Assembly: GCF_051014445.1 (NCBI RefSeq)
Contig: NW_027488365.1
Location: 5,394,001-5,458,000 of the forward strand
Direction: 5' to 3'
Source of the DNA: Colletes latitarsis
Taxonomy: Eukaryota; Arthropoda; Insecta; Hymenoptera; Colletidae
DNA: 64,000 bases
This document shows positions 37,841-50,100 of the stretch, piece by piece. Positions within the stretch are counted from its first letter, which is position 1, and every line of letters starts with the position of its first letter. Made by a program: the position numbers and the translations under genes. The notes beneath the pieces are model-generated. The model was not told where the DNA came from, ran no database searches, and saw only the letters and a list, made by a program, of their open reading frames with translations.

Positions 37841-40800
37841 TGAAACAGTCCATTTAACCTGGTTTGGATCAATATTTTAGAGAATAGCGCATGTTAGGTC
37901 TAGGTTAGGTCTGGGATTTTCACTCATCAGACTCATACTTTCGCATTCTTCACATACTTGTTGAACGGATCCTGGGTTTTTTCTGGTTTGGATCACGTAG
38001 TAATGTGGGACCACACTGAAACAGTCAATTAAACCTGGTTTCGATCAATATTTTAGAGGATAACGCAAGTTAGGTCTGGGATAGGTCTGGGATTTGACCT
38101 CATCAGACTCATACTTTCGCACACTTCACATACTCGTTGAACAGATCCTGGGTTATTTTCTGATTTGGATCACATAGTAATGTGGTACCACACTGAAACA
38201 GTCGATTAAACCAGGTTTGGATGAATATTTTAGAGGATAACGCATGTTAGGTCTAGGTTAGCCCTGGGATTATCACTCATCAGACTCATACTTTCGCATC
38301 CCTCACATACTTGTTGAACTGATCCTGGGTTTTTTCTGGTTGGGATCACGTAGTAATGTGGTACCACACTGAAACAGCCGATTAAACCTGGTTTCGATCA
38401 ATATTTTAGAGGATAACGCAAGTTAGGTCTTGGATAGGTCTGGGATTTGACCTCATCAGACTCATACTTTCGCACACTTCAGATACTCGTTGAACAGATC
38501 CTGGGTTATTTTCTGGTTTGGATCACATAGTAATGTGGTACCACACTGAAACAGTCGATTAAACCAGGTTTGGATCAATATTTTAGAGGATAACGCATGT
38601 TAGGTCTAGGTTAGCCCTGGGATTATCACTCATCAGACTCATACTTTCGCATTCTTCACATACTTGTTGAACGGATCCTGGGTTTTTTCTGGTTTGGATC
38701 ACGAAGTAATGTGGGACCACACTGAAACAGTCAATTAAACCTGGTTTCGACCAATATTTTAGAGAATAATTCATGTTAGGTCTAGGTTAGGTCTGGGATT
38801 TGCTCTCATCAGGCTCATTCTTTCGCATATTTCTCATACTTGATGGCTAGATCCTGGGCTTTTTCTGGATTGCATCACGTAGTAATGAAGTACAGCACTG
38901 AAACAGTCAATTAAACCTGGTTTGGATCAATATCTTAGAGGACAACGCAAGTTAGGTCTGGGATAGGTCTGGGACTTGCCCTCATCAGGCTCATACTTTC
39001 GCGTTTTTCACATACTTGTTGAACAGATCCTGGGTTTTTTCTGGTTTGGATCACGTAGTAGTGTGGTACCACACTGAAACATTCCATTAAACCTGGTTTG
39101 GATCAATATTTTAGAGGATAACGCATGTTAGGTCTAGGTTAGGTCGGGGATTTTCACTCATCAGACTGATACTTTCGCATTCTTCACATACTTGTTGAAC
39201 GGATCCTGGGTTTTTTCTGGTTTGGATCACGTAGTAATGTGGTACCACACTGAAACTGTTGAATAAACCTGGTTTCGATCAGTATTTTAGAGGATAACGC
39301 AAGATAAGTCTGGGATAGGTCTGGGATTTGACCTCATCAGACTCATACCTTCGCGTTTTTCACATACTTGTTGAACAGATCCTGGGTTTTTTCTGGTTTG
39401 GATCACGTAGTAGTGTGGTACCACACTGAAACAGTCCATTAAACCTCCTTGCGATCAATATTTTAGAGGATAATGCATGTTAGGTCTAGGTTAGGCCTGG
39501 GATTTTCACTCATCAGCCTCATACTTTCGCATTCTTCACATACTTGTTGAACGGATCCTGGGTTTTTTCTGGTTTGGATCACATAGTAATGTGGTACCAC
39601 ACTGAAACAGTCGATTAAACCAGGTTTGGATGAATATTTTAGAGGATAACGCATGTTAGGTCTAGGTTAGCCCTGGGATTATCACTCATCAGACTCATAC
39701 TTTCGCATTCTTCACATACTTGTTGAACGGATCCTGGGTTTTTTCTGGTTTGGATCACGAAGTAATGTGGGACCACACTGAAACAGTCAATTAAACCTGG
39801 TTTCGACCAATATTTTAGAGAATAATTCATGTTAGGTCTAGGTTAGGTCTGGGATTTGCTCTCATCAGGCTCATTCTTTCGCATATTTCTCATACTTGAT
39901 GGCTAGATCCTGGGCTTTTTCTGGATTGCATCACGTAGTAATGAAGTACAGCACTGAAACGGTCAATTAAACCTGGATTGGATCAATATTTTAGAGGACA
40001 ACGCAAGTTAGGTCTGGGATAGGTCTGGGACTTGCCCTCACCAGGCTCATACTTTCGCGTTTTTCACATACTTGTTGAACAGATCCTGGGTTTTTTCTGG
40101 TTTAGATCACGTAGTAGTGTGGTACCACACTGAAACTGTCGAATAAACCTGGTTTCGATCAGTATTTTAGAGGATAACGCAAGATAAGTCTGGGATAGGT
40201 CTGGGATTTGACCTCATCAGACTCATACTTTCGCGTTTTTCACATACTTGTTGAACAGATCCTGGGTTTTTTCTGGTTTGGATCACGTAGTAGTGTGGTA
40301 CCACACTGAAACAGTCCATTAAACCTGCTTGCGATCAATATTTTAGAGGATAACGCATGTTAGGTCTGGGTTAGGTCTAGGATTTGCCCTCATCAGGCTC
40401 ATACTTTCGCATATTTCTCATACTTCATGGCTAGATCCTTTGCTTTTTCTGGATTGTATCACGTAGTAATGAAGTACAACACTGAAACAGTCAATTAAAC
40501 CTGGTTTTCATCAATATCTTAGAGGACAACGCAAGTTAGGTCTGGGATAGGTCTTGGACTTGCCCTCACCAGGCTCATACTTTCGCGTTTTTCACATACT
40601 TGTTGAACAGATCCTGGGTTTTTTCTGGTTTGGATCACGTAGTAGTGTGGTACCACACTGAAACAGTCCATTTAACCTGGTTTGGATCAATATTTTAGAG
40701 AATAACGCATGTTAGGTCTAGGTTAGGTCTGGGATTTTCACTCATCAGACTCATACTTTCGCATTCTTCACATACTTGTTGAACGGATCCTGGGTTTTTC

Positions 40801-41010
40801 CTGGTTTGGATCACGTAGTAATGTGGGTCCACACTGAAACAATCAATTAAACCTGGTCTTGATAAATATTTTAGAGGATAACGCATGTTAGGTCTGGGAT
40901 AGGTCTTGGACTTGCCCTCACCAGGCTCATACTTTCGCGTTTTTCACATACTTGTTGAACAGATCCTGGGTTTTTTCTGGTTTGGATCACGTAGTAGTGT
41001 GGTACCACAT
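37841..41010. repeat. 18-monomer higher-order repeat, unit 3
   Basis: Third tandem copy at 3170 bp. One private change seen is CATACCTTCGCG at about 39346 where units 1 and 2 have CATACTTTCGCG. The left end of the later 7572-bp duplication lies inside this unit, near 39600. Confidence 0.9.
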
Positions 41011-42755
41011 TGAAACAGTCCATTTAACCTGGTTTGGATCAATATTTTAGAGAATAGCGCATGTTAGGTCTAGGTTAGGTCTGGGATTTTCACTCATCAG
41101 ACTCATACTTTCGCATTCTTCACATACTTGTTGAACGGATCCTGGGTTTTTTCTGGTTTGGATCACGTAGTAATGTGGGACCACACTGAAACAGTCAATT
41201 AAACCTGGTTTCGATCAATATTTTAGAGGATAACGCAAGTTAGGTCTGGGATAGGTCTGGGATTTGACCTCATCAGACTCATACTTTCGCACACTTCACA
41301 TACTCGTTGAACAGATCCTGGGTTATTTTCTGATTTGGATCACATAGTAATGTGGTACCACACTGAAACAGTCGATTAAACCAGGTTTGGATGAATATTT
41401 TAGAGGATAACGCATGTTAGGTCTAGGTTAGCCCTGGGATTATCACTCATCAGACTCATACTTTCGCATCCCTCACATACTTGTTGAACTGATCCTGGGT
41501 TTTTTCTGGTTGGGATCACGTAGTAATGTGGTACCACACTGAAACAGCCGATTAAACCTGGTTTCGATCAATATTTTAGAGGATAACGCAAGTTAGGTCT
41601 TGGATAGGTCTGGGATTTGACCTCATCAGACTCATACTTTCGCACACTTCAGATACTCGTTGAACAGATCCTGGGTTATTTTCTGGTTTGGATCACATAG
41701 TAATGTGGTACCACACTGAAACAGTCGATTAAACCAGGTTTGGATCAATATTTTAGAGGATAACGCATGTTAGGTCTAGGTTAGCCCTGGGATTATCACT
41801 CATCAGACTCATACTTTCGCATTCTTCACATACTTGTTGAACGGATCCTGGGTTTTTTCTGGTTTGGATCACGAAGTAATGTGGGACCACACTGAAACAG
41901 TCAATTAAACCTGGTTTCGACCAATATTTTAGAGAATAATTCATGTTAGGTCTAGGTTAGGTCTGGGATTTGCTCTCATCAGGCTCATTCTTTCGCATAT
42001 TTCTCATACTTGATGGCTAGATCCTGGGCTTTTTCTGGATTGCATCACGTAGTAATGAAGTACAGCACTGAAACAGTCAATTAAACCTGGTTTGGATCAA
42101 TATCTTAGAGGACAACGCAAGTTAGGTCTGGGATAGGTCTGGGACTTGCCCTCATCAGGCTCATACTTTCGCGTTTTTCACATACTTGTTGAACAGATCC
42201 TGGGTTTTTTCCGGTTTGGATCACGTAGTAGTGTGGTACCACACTGAAACATTCCATTAAACCTGGTTTGGATCAATATTTTAGAGGATAACGCATGTTA
42301 GGTCTAGGTTAGGTCGGGGATTTTCACTCATCAGACTGATACTTTCGCATTCTTCACATACTTGTTGAACGGATCCTGGGTTTTTTCTGGTTTGGATCAC
42401 GTAGTAATGTGGTACCACACTGAAACTGTTGAATAAACCTGGTTTCGATCAGTATTTTAGAGGATAACGCAAGATAAGTCTGGGATAGGTCTGGGATTTG
42501 ACCTCATCAGACTCATACTTTCGCGTTTTTCACATACTTGTTGAACAGATCCTGGGTTTTTTCTGGTTTGGATCACGTAGTAGTGTGGTACCACACTGAA
42601 ACAGTCCATTAAACCTCCTTGCGATCAATATTTTAGAGGATAATGCATGTTAGGTCTAAGTTAGGCCTGGGATTTTCACTCATCAGCCTCATACTTTCGC
42701 ATTCTTCACATACTTGTTGAACGGATCCTGGGTTTTTTCTGGTTTGGATCACGTA
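41011..42755. repeat. 18-monomer higher-order repeat, unit 4 (truncated, about 10 monomers)
   Basis: The tandem match at 3170 bp continues to about 42752, then diverges (GATCACGTAG and GTGGGACC where the unit has GATCACATAG and GTGGTACC). A private TTTTTTCCGGTTTGG at 42210 is absent from units 1-3 but recurs at 49782, which shows that the downstream copy came from this unit. Confidence 0.88.
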
Positions 42756-45700
42756 GTAATGTGGGACCACACTGAAACAGCCAATTAAACCTGGTTTCGA
42801 TCAATATTTTAGAGAATAATTCATGTTAGGTCTAAGTTAGGTCTGGGAGTTGCTCTGATCAGGCTCATTCTTTCGCATATTTCTCATACTTGATGGCTAG
42901 ATCCTAGGCTTTTTCTGGATTGCATCACGTAGTAATGAAGTACAACACTGAAACAGTCAATTAAACCTGGTTTCCATCAATATCTTAGAGGACAACGCAA
43001 GTTAGGTCTGGGATAGGTCTGGGATTTTCCCTCATCAGGCTCTTACTTCCGCGTTTTTCACATACTTGTTGAACAGATCCTGGGTTTTTTCTGGTTTGTA
43101 TCACGTAGTAGTGTGGTACCACACTGAAACAGTCCATTAAACCTGGTTTGGATCAATATTTTAGAGGATAACGCATGTTAGGTCTAGGTTAGGTCTGGGA
43201 TTTTCACTCATCAGACTCATACTTTCGCATTCTTCACATACTTGTTGAACGGATTCTGGGTTTTTTCTGGTTTGGATCACGTAGTAATGTGGGACCACAC
43301 TGAAACAATCAATTAAACCTGGTCTTGATAAATATTTTAGAGGATAACGCATGTTAGGTCTGGGTTAGGTCTAGGATTTGCCCTCATCAGGCTCATACTT
43401 TCGCATATTTCTCATACTTCATGGCTAGATCCTGGGCTGTTTCTGGATTGTATCACGTAGTAATGTGGTACCACGCTGAAACAGTCAATTAAACCTGGTT
43501 TCGATCAATATTTTAGAGGATAACGCAAGTTAGGTCTGGGATAGGTCTAGGATTTGCCCTCATCAGGCTCTTACTTTCGCATATTTCTCATACTTCATGG
43601 CTAGATCCTGGGCTAGTTCTGGAGTGGATCACGTAGTAAAGTGGTACCACACTGAAACATTCAATGAAACCTGGTCCGGATAAATATTTTAGAGGATAAC
43701 GCATCTTAGGTCTGGGTTAGGTCTAAGATTTGCCCTCATCAGGCTCACAGTTTCGCGTTTTTCACATACTTGTTGAACAGATCGTGGGTTTTTTCTGGTT
43801 TGGATCAAGAAGTAGTGTGGTACCACACTGAAACTGTCCATTAAACCTGGTTTCGCCCAATATTTTAGGGGATAACGCATGTTAGGTCTAGGTTAGGTCT
43901 GGGATTTGCTCTCATGAGGCTCATTCTTTCGCATATTTCTCATACTTGATGGCTAGATCCTGGGCTTTTTCTGGATTGCATCACGTAGTAATGAAGTACA
44001 ACACTGGAAAAGTCAATAAAACCTGGTTTCCATCAATATCTTAGAGGACAACGCATGTTAGGTCTAGGTTAGCCCTGGGATTTTCACTCATCAGACTCAT
44101 ACTTTCGCATTCTTCACATACTTGTTGAACTGATCCTGGGTTTTTTCTGGTTTGGATCACGTAGTAATGTGGTACCACACTGAAACAGTCGATAAAACCT
44201 GGTTTCGATCAATATTTTAGAGGATAACGCATGTTAGGTCTAGGTAAGGCCTGGGATTTTCACTGATCAGACTCATACTTTCGCATTCTTCACATACTTG
44301 TTGAACGGATCCTGGGTTTTTTCTGGTTTGGAATACGTAGGAATGTGGTACCACACTGAAACGGTCAATTAAACCTGGTTTCGATCAATATTTTAGAGGA
44401 TAACGCAAGTTAGGTCTGGGATAGGTCTGGGATTTGCCCTCATCAGGCTCATACTTTCGCATTCTTCACATACTTGTTGAACTGATCCTGGGTTTTTTCT
44501 GGTTTGGATCAGGTAGTAATGTGGTACCACACTGAAACAGTCGATTAAACCTGGTTTCGATCAATATTTTAGAGGATAACGCATGTTAGGTCTAGGTTAG
44601 CCCTGGGATTTTCACTCATGAGACTCATACTTTCGCATTCTTCACATACTTGTTGAACTGATCCTGGGTTTTTTCTGGTTTGGATCACGTAGTAATGTGG
44701 TACCACACTGAAACAGTCGATAAAACCTGGTTTCGATCAATATTTTAGAGGATAACGCATGTTAGGTCTAGGTAAGGCCTGGGATTTTCACTGATCAGAC
44801 TCATACTTTCGCATTCTTCACATACTTGTTGAACGGATCCTGGGTTTTTTCTGGTTTGGAATACGTAGGAATGTGGTACCACACTGAAACGGTCAATTAA
44901 ACCTGGTTTCGATCAATATTTTAGAGGATAACGCAAGTTAGGTCTGGGATAGGTCTTGGACTTGCCCTCACCAGGCTCATACTTTCGCGTTTTTCACATA
45001 CTTGTTGAACAGATCCTGGGTTTTTTCTTGTTTGGATCACGTAGTAGTGTGGTACCACACTGAGACAGTCCATTAGACCTGGTTTGGATCAATATTTTAG
45101 AGAATAACGCATGTTAGGTCTAGGTTAGGTCTGGGATTTGCCCTCATCAGACTCATACTTTCGCATTCTTCACATACTTGTTGAACAGATCCTGGGTTTT
45201 TTCTGGTTTGGATCATGAAGTAGTGTGGTACCACACTGAAACAGTCCATTAAACCTTGTTTCGCTCAATATTTTAGAGGATAACGCATGTTAGGTCTAGG
45301 TTAGGTCTTGGATTTGCCCTCATCAGGATCATACTTTCGCATATTTCTCATACTTCATGGCTAGATCCTGGGCTATTTCTGGATTGCATCACGTAGTAAT
45401 GCAGTACCACACTGAAACAGTCAACGAAACCTGGTTTCCATCAATATTTTAGAGGACAACGCAAGTTAGGTCCAGGTAAGGCCTGAGATTTTCACTGATC
45501 AGACTCATACTTTCGCATCCTTCACATACTTGTTGAACAGATCCTGGTTTTTCTCTGGTTTGGATCACGAAGTAGTGTGGTACCACACTGAAACAGTCCA
45601 TTAAACCTGGTTTCGCTCAAATTTTTAGAGGATAACGCATGTTAGGTGTAGATTAGGTCTGGGATTTGCTCTCATCAGGCTCATTCTTTCGCATATTTCT

Positions 45701-47155
45701 CATACTTGATGGCTATATCCTGGGCTTTTTCTGGATTGCATCACGTAGTAACGTAGTACCACACTGAAACAGTCAATGAAACCTGGTTTCCATCAATATT
45801 TTAGAGGACAACGCAAGTTAGGTCTAGGTAAGGCCTGATATTTTCACTGATCAGACTCATACTTTCGCATTCTTCACATACTTGTTGACCTGATCGAGGG
45901 TTTTTTCTGCTTTGGATCACGTAATAAAGTGGTGCCGCAACTAAAACAGTCAATTAAACCTGGTTTCGACCATTATTTTAGAGGATAACGCAAGTCAGGT
46001 CTGGGATAGGTCTGGGATTAGCCCTCATCAGACTCATACTTTCGCACACTTCACATACTCGTTGACAAGATCCTGGGTTTTTTTCTGGTTTGGATCACGT
46101 AGTAATGTGGTACCACACTGAAACAGTCGATTGAACCTGGTTTCGATTAATATTTTAGAGAATAATTCATGTTAGGTCTAGGTAAGGTCTGGGATTTGTT
46201 CTCATCATGCTCATTCTTTCGCATATTTCTCATACTTGATGTCTAGATCCTGGGCTTTTTCTGGATTGCATCACGTAGTAATGAAGTACAACACTGAAAC
46301 AGTCAATTAAACCTGGTTTCCATCAATATTTTACACGACAACGCATGTTAGGTCTAGGTTAGGCCTGGGATTTGCCCTCATCAGGGTCATACTTTCGCAG
46401 TTTTAACATACATGTTGACCTGATTGGGGGGTTTTTCCGCTTTGGATCACGTAGTAAAGTGGTACCACACTGAAGCAGTCCATTAAACCCGGTTTGGATC
46501 AATATTTTAGAGGATAACGCATGTTAGGGCTAGGTTAGCCCTGGGATTTTCACTCAACAGAATCATTCTTTCGCATTCTTCACATACCTGTTGAACGGAT
46601 CGAGGGTTTTTTCTGCTTTGGATCACGTAGTAAAGTGGTACCACACTAAAACAGTCCACTAAACCTGGTTTGGATCAATATTTTAGAGGATAATGCATGT
46701 TAGGTCTAGGTTAGCCCTGGGATTTTCACTCATCAGACTCATTCTTTCGCATTCTTCACATACCTGTTGAACGGATCCTGGGTTTTTTCTGGTTTGGATC
46801 ACGTAGTAATGTGGGACCACACTGAAGCAATCAATAAAACCTGGTCTTGATAAATACTTTAGAGGATAACGCATGTTAGGTCTAGGTTAGGTCTAGGATT
46901 TGCTCTCGTCAGGCTCATACTTTCGCATATTTCTCGTACTTGATGGCTAGATCCTGGGCTTTTTCTGGATTGCATCACGTAGTAATGAAGTACAACACTG
47001 AGACAGTCAATTAAACCTGGTTTCCATCAATATCTTAGAGGACAACGCAAGTTAGGTCTGGGATAGGTCTGGGATTTGCCCTCATCAGACTCTTACGTTC
47101 GCGTTTTTCACATACTTGTTGAACGGATCCTGGGTTTTTTCTGGTTTGGATCACG
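42755..47155. repeat. Heterogeneous flank of the higher-order repeat (copy 1)
   Basis: About 25 diverged A, B and first class C monomers with no 18-mer order. Distinctive variants include AAGAAGTAGTGTGG (43808), TGGTCCGGATAAATATTT (43672), GTAATAAAGTGGTGCCGC (45921) and GATTGGGGGG (46432). The whole stretch was carried into copy 2. No sequence outside the satellite is present. Confidence 0.8.
44053..44950. repeat. 3-monomer local duplication
   Basis: 44053-44422 and 44581-44950 match at 528 bp, exactly three monomers, and share the rare variants TCGATAAAACC, CTAGGTAAGGCCTGGG and GGAATACGTAGGAATG. The same pair appears at 51625 and 52153 in the second copy of the 7572-bp duplication, so the trimer duplication came first. 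Confidence 0.82.
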
Positions 47156-47184
47156 TAGTAATGTGGTACCACACTGAAACAGTC
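47156..47184. other. Crossover junction of the 7572-bp tandem duplication
   Basis: At 47155 the base (GATCACG) agrees with the lineage seen at 54197 and not with 39583 (GATCACA). From 47185 (GTCGATTAAACCAGG) it agrees with 39613 and not with 54227 (GTCAATT). The exchange therefore lies in these 29 bp, which contain the palindrome TGTGGTACCACA at 47162-47173. Confidence 0.78.
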
Positions 47185-47193
47185 GATTAAACC

Positions 47194-50100
47194 AGGTTTG
47201 GATGAATATTTTAGAGGATAACGCATGTTAGGTCTAGGTTAGCCCTGGGATTATCACTCATCAGACTCATACTTTCGCATTCTTCACATACTTGTTGAAC
47301 GGATCCTGGGTTTTTTCTGGTTTGGATCACGAAGTAATGTGGGACCACACTGAAACAGTCAATTAAACCTGGTTTCGACCAATATTTTAGAGAATAATTC
47401 ATGTTAGGTCTAGGTTAGGTCTGGGATTTGCTCTCATCAGGCTCATTCTTTCGCATATTTCTCATACTTGATGGCTAGATCCTGGGCTTTTTCTGGATTG
47501 CATCACGTAGTAATGAAGTACAGCACTGAAACGGTCAATTAAACCTGGATTGGATCAATATTTTAGAGGACAACGCAAGTTAGGTCTGGGATAGGTCTGG
47601 GACTTGCCCTCACCAGGCTCATACTTTCGCGTTTTTCACATACTTGTTGAACAGATCCTGGGTTTTTTCTGGTTTAGATCACGTAGTAGTGTGGTACCAC
47701 ACTGAAACTGTCGAATAAACCTGGTTTCGATCAGTATTTTAGAGGATAACGCAAGATAAGTCTGGGATAGGTCTGGGATTTGACCTCATCAGACTCATAC
47801 TTTCGCGTTTTTCACATACTTGTTGAACAGATCCTGGGTTTTTTCTGGTTTGGATCACGTAGTAGTGTGGTACCACACTGAAACAGTCCATTAAACCTGC
47901 TTGCGATCAATATTTTAGAGGATAACGCATGTTAGGTCTGGGTTAGGTCTAGGATTTGCCCTCATCAGGCTCATACTTTCGCATATTTCTCATACTTCAT
48001 GGCTAGATCCTTTGCTTTTTCTGGATTGTATCACGTAGTAATGAAGTACAACACTGAAACAGTCAATTAAACCTGGTTTTCATCAATATCTTAGAGGACA
48101 ACGCAAGTTAGGTCTGGGATAGGTCTTGGACTTGCCCTCACCAGGCTCATACTTTCGCGTTTTTCACATACTTGTTGAACAGATCCTGGGTTTTTTCTGG
48201 TTTGGATCACGTAGTAGTGTGGTACCACACTGAAACAGTCCATTTAACCTGGTTTGGATCAATATTTTAGAGAATAACGCATGTTAGGTCTAGGTTAGGT
48301 CTGGGATTTTCACTCATCAGACTCATACTTTCGCATTCTTCACATACTTGTTGAACGGATCCTGGGTTTTTCCTGGTTTGGATCACGTAGTAATGTGGGT
48401 CCACACTGAAACAATCAATTAAACCTGGTCTTGATAAATATTTTAGAGGATAACGCATGTTAGGTCTGGGATAGGTCTTGGACTTGCCCTCACCAGGCTC
48501 ATACTTTCGCGTTTTTCACATACTTGTTGAACAGATCCTGGGTTTTTTCTGGTTTGGATCACGTAGTAGTGTGGTACCACATTGAAACAGTCCATTTAAC
48601 CTGGTTTGGATCAATATTTTAGAGAATAGCGCATGTTAGGTCTAGGTTAGGTCTGGGATTTTCACTCATCAGACTCATACTTTCGCATTCTTCACATACT
48701 TGTTGAACGGATCCTGGGTTTTTTCTGGTTTGGATCACGTAGTAATGTGGGACCACACTGAAACAGTCAATTAAACCTGGTTTCGATCAATATTTTAGAG
48801 GATAACGCAAGTTAGGTCTGGGATAGGTCTGGGATTTGACCTCATCAGACTCATACTTTCGCACACTTCACATACTCGTTGAACAGATCCTGGGTTATTT
48901 TCTGATTTGGATCACATAGTAATGTGGTACCACACTGAAACAGTCGATTAAACCAGGTTTGGATGAATATTTTAGAGGATAACGCATGTTAGGTCTAGGT
49001 TAGCCCTGGGATTATCACTCATCAGACTCATACTTTCGCATCCCTCACATACTTGTTGAACTGATCCTGGGTTTTTTCTGGTTGGGATCACGTAGTAATG
49101 TGGTACCACACTGAAACAGCCGATTAAACCTGGTTTCGATCAATATTTTAGAGGATAACGCAAGTTAGGTCTTGGATAGGTCTGGGATTTGACCTCATCA
49201 GACTCATACTTTCGCACACTTCAGATACTCGTTGAACAGATCCTGGGTTATTTTCTGGTTTGGATCACATAGTAATGTGGTACCACACTGAAACAGTCGA
49301 TTAAACCAGGTTTGGATCAATATTTTAGAGGATAACGCATGTTAGGTCTAGGTTAGCCCTGGGATTATCACTCATCAGACTCATACTTTCGCATTCTTCA
49401 CATACTTGTTGAACGGATCCTGGGTTTTTTCTGGTTTGGATCACGAAGTAATGTGGGACCACACTGAAACAGTCAATTAAACCTGGTTTCGACCAATATT
49501 TTAGAGAATAATTCATGTTAGGTCTAGGTTAGGTCTGGGATTTGCTCTCATCAGGCTCATTCTTTCGCATATTTCTCATACTTGATGGCTAGATCCTGGG
49601 CTTTTTCTGGATTGCATCACGTAGTAATGAAGTACAGCACTGAAACAGTCAATTAAACCTGGTTTGGATCAATATCTTAGAGGACAACGCAAGTTAGGTC
49701 TGGGATAGGTCTGGGACTTGCCCTCATCAGGCTCATACTTTCGCGTTTTTCACATACTTGTTGAACAGATCCTGGGTTTTTTCCGGTTTGGATCACGTAG
49801 TAGTGTGGTACCACACTGAAACATTCCATTAAACCTGGTTTGGATCAATATTTTAGAGGATAACGCATGTTAGGTCTAGGTTAGGTCGGGGATTTTCACT
49901 CATCAGACTGATACTTTCGCATTCTTCACATACTTGTTGAACGGATCCTGGGTTTTTTCTGGTTTGGATCACGTAGTAATGTGGTACCACACTGAAACTG
50001 TTGAATAAACCTGGTTTCGATCAGTATTTTAGAGGATAACGCAAGATAAGTCTGGGATAGGTCTGGGATTTGACCTCATCAGACTCATACTTTCGCGTTT

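Larger units (their letters stand above)
39622..47193. repeat. 7572-bp tandem duplication, copy 1
   Basis: Copy 1 spans the end of unit 3, all of truncated unit 4 and about 4.4 kb of non-HOR flank. 7572 bp is 43 monomers plus 4; the four extra bases are visible as two GGTTATTTTC monomers (about 41324 and 41679), one GGTGCCGCAACTAAAAC (45931) and one seven-T tract (46078). It overlaps the 18-mer units because the duplication arose after them. Confidence 0.9.

Noticed and set aside
46600..46700. Possible foreign insertion at the divergent CGAGGG/CTGCTTTGG monomers
   Set aside because: They keep the 176-bp register and the same box order; they are a diverged monomer class, not an inserted element.
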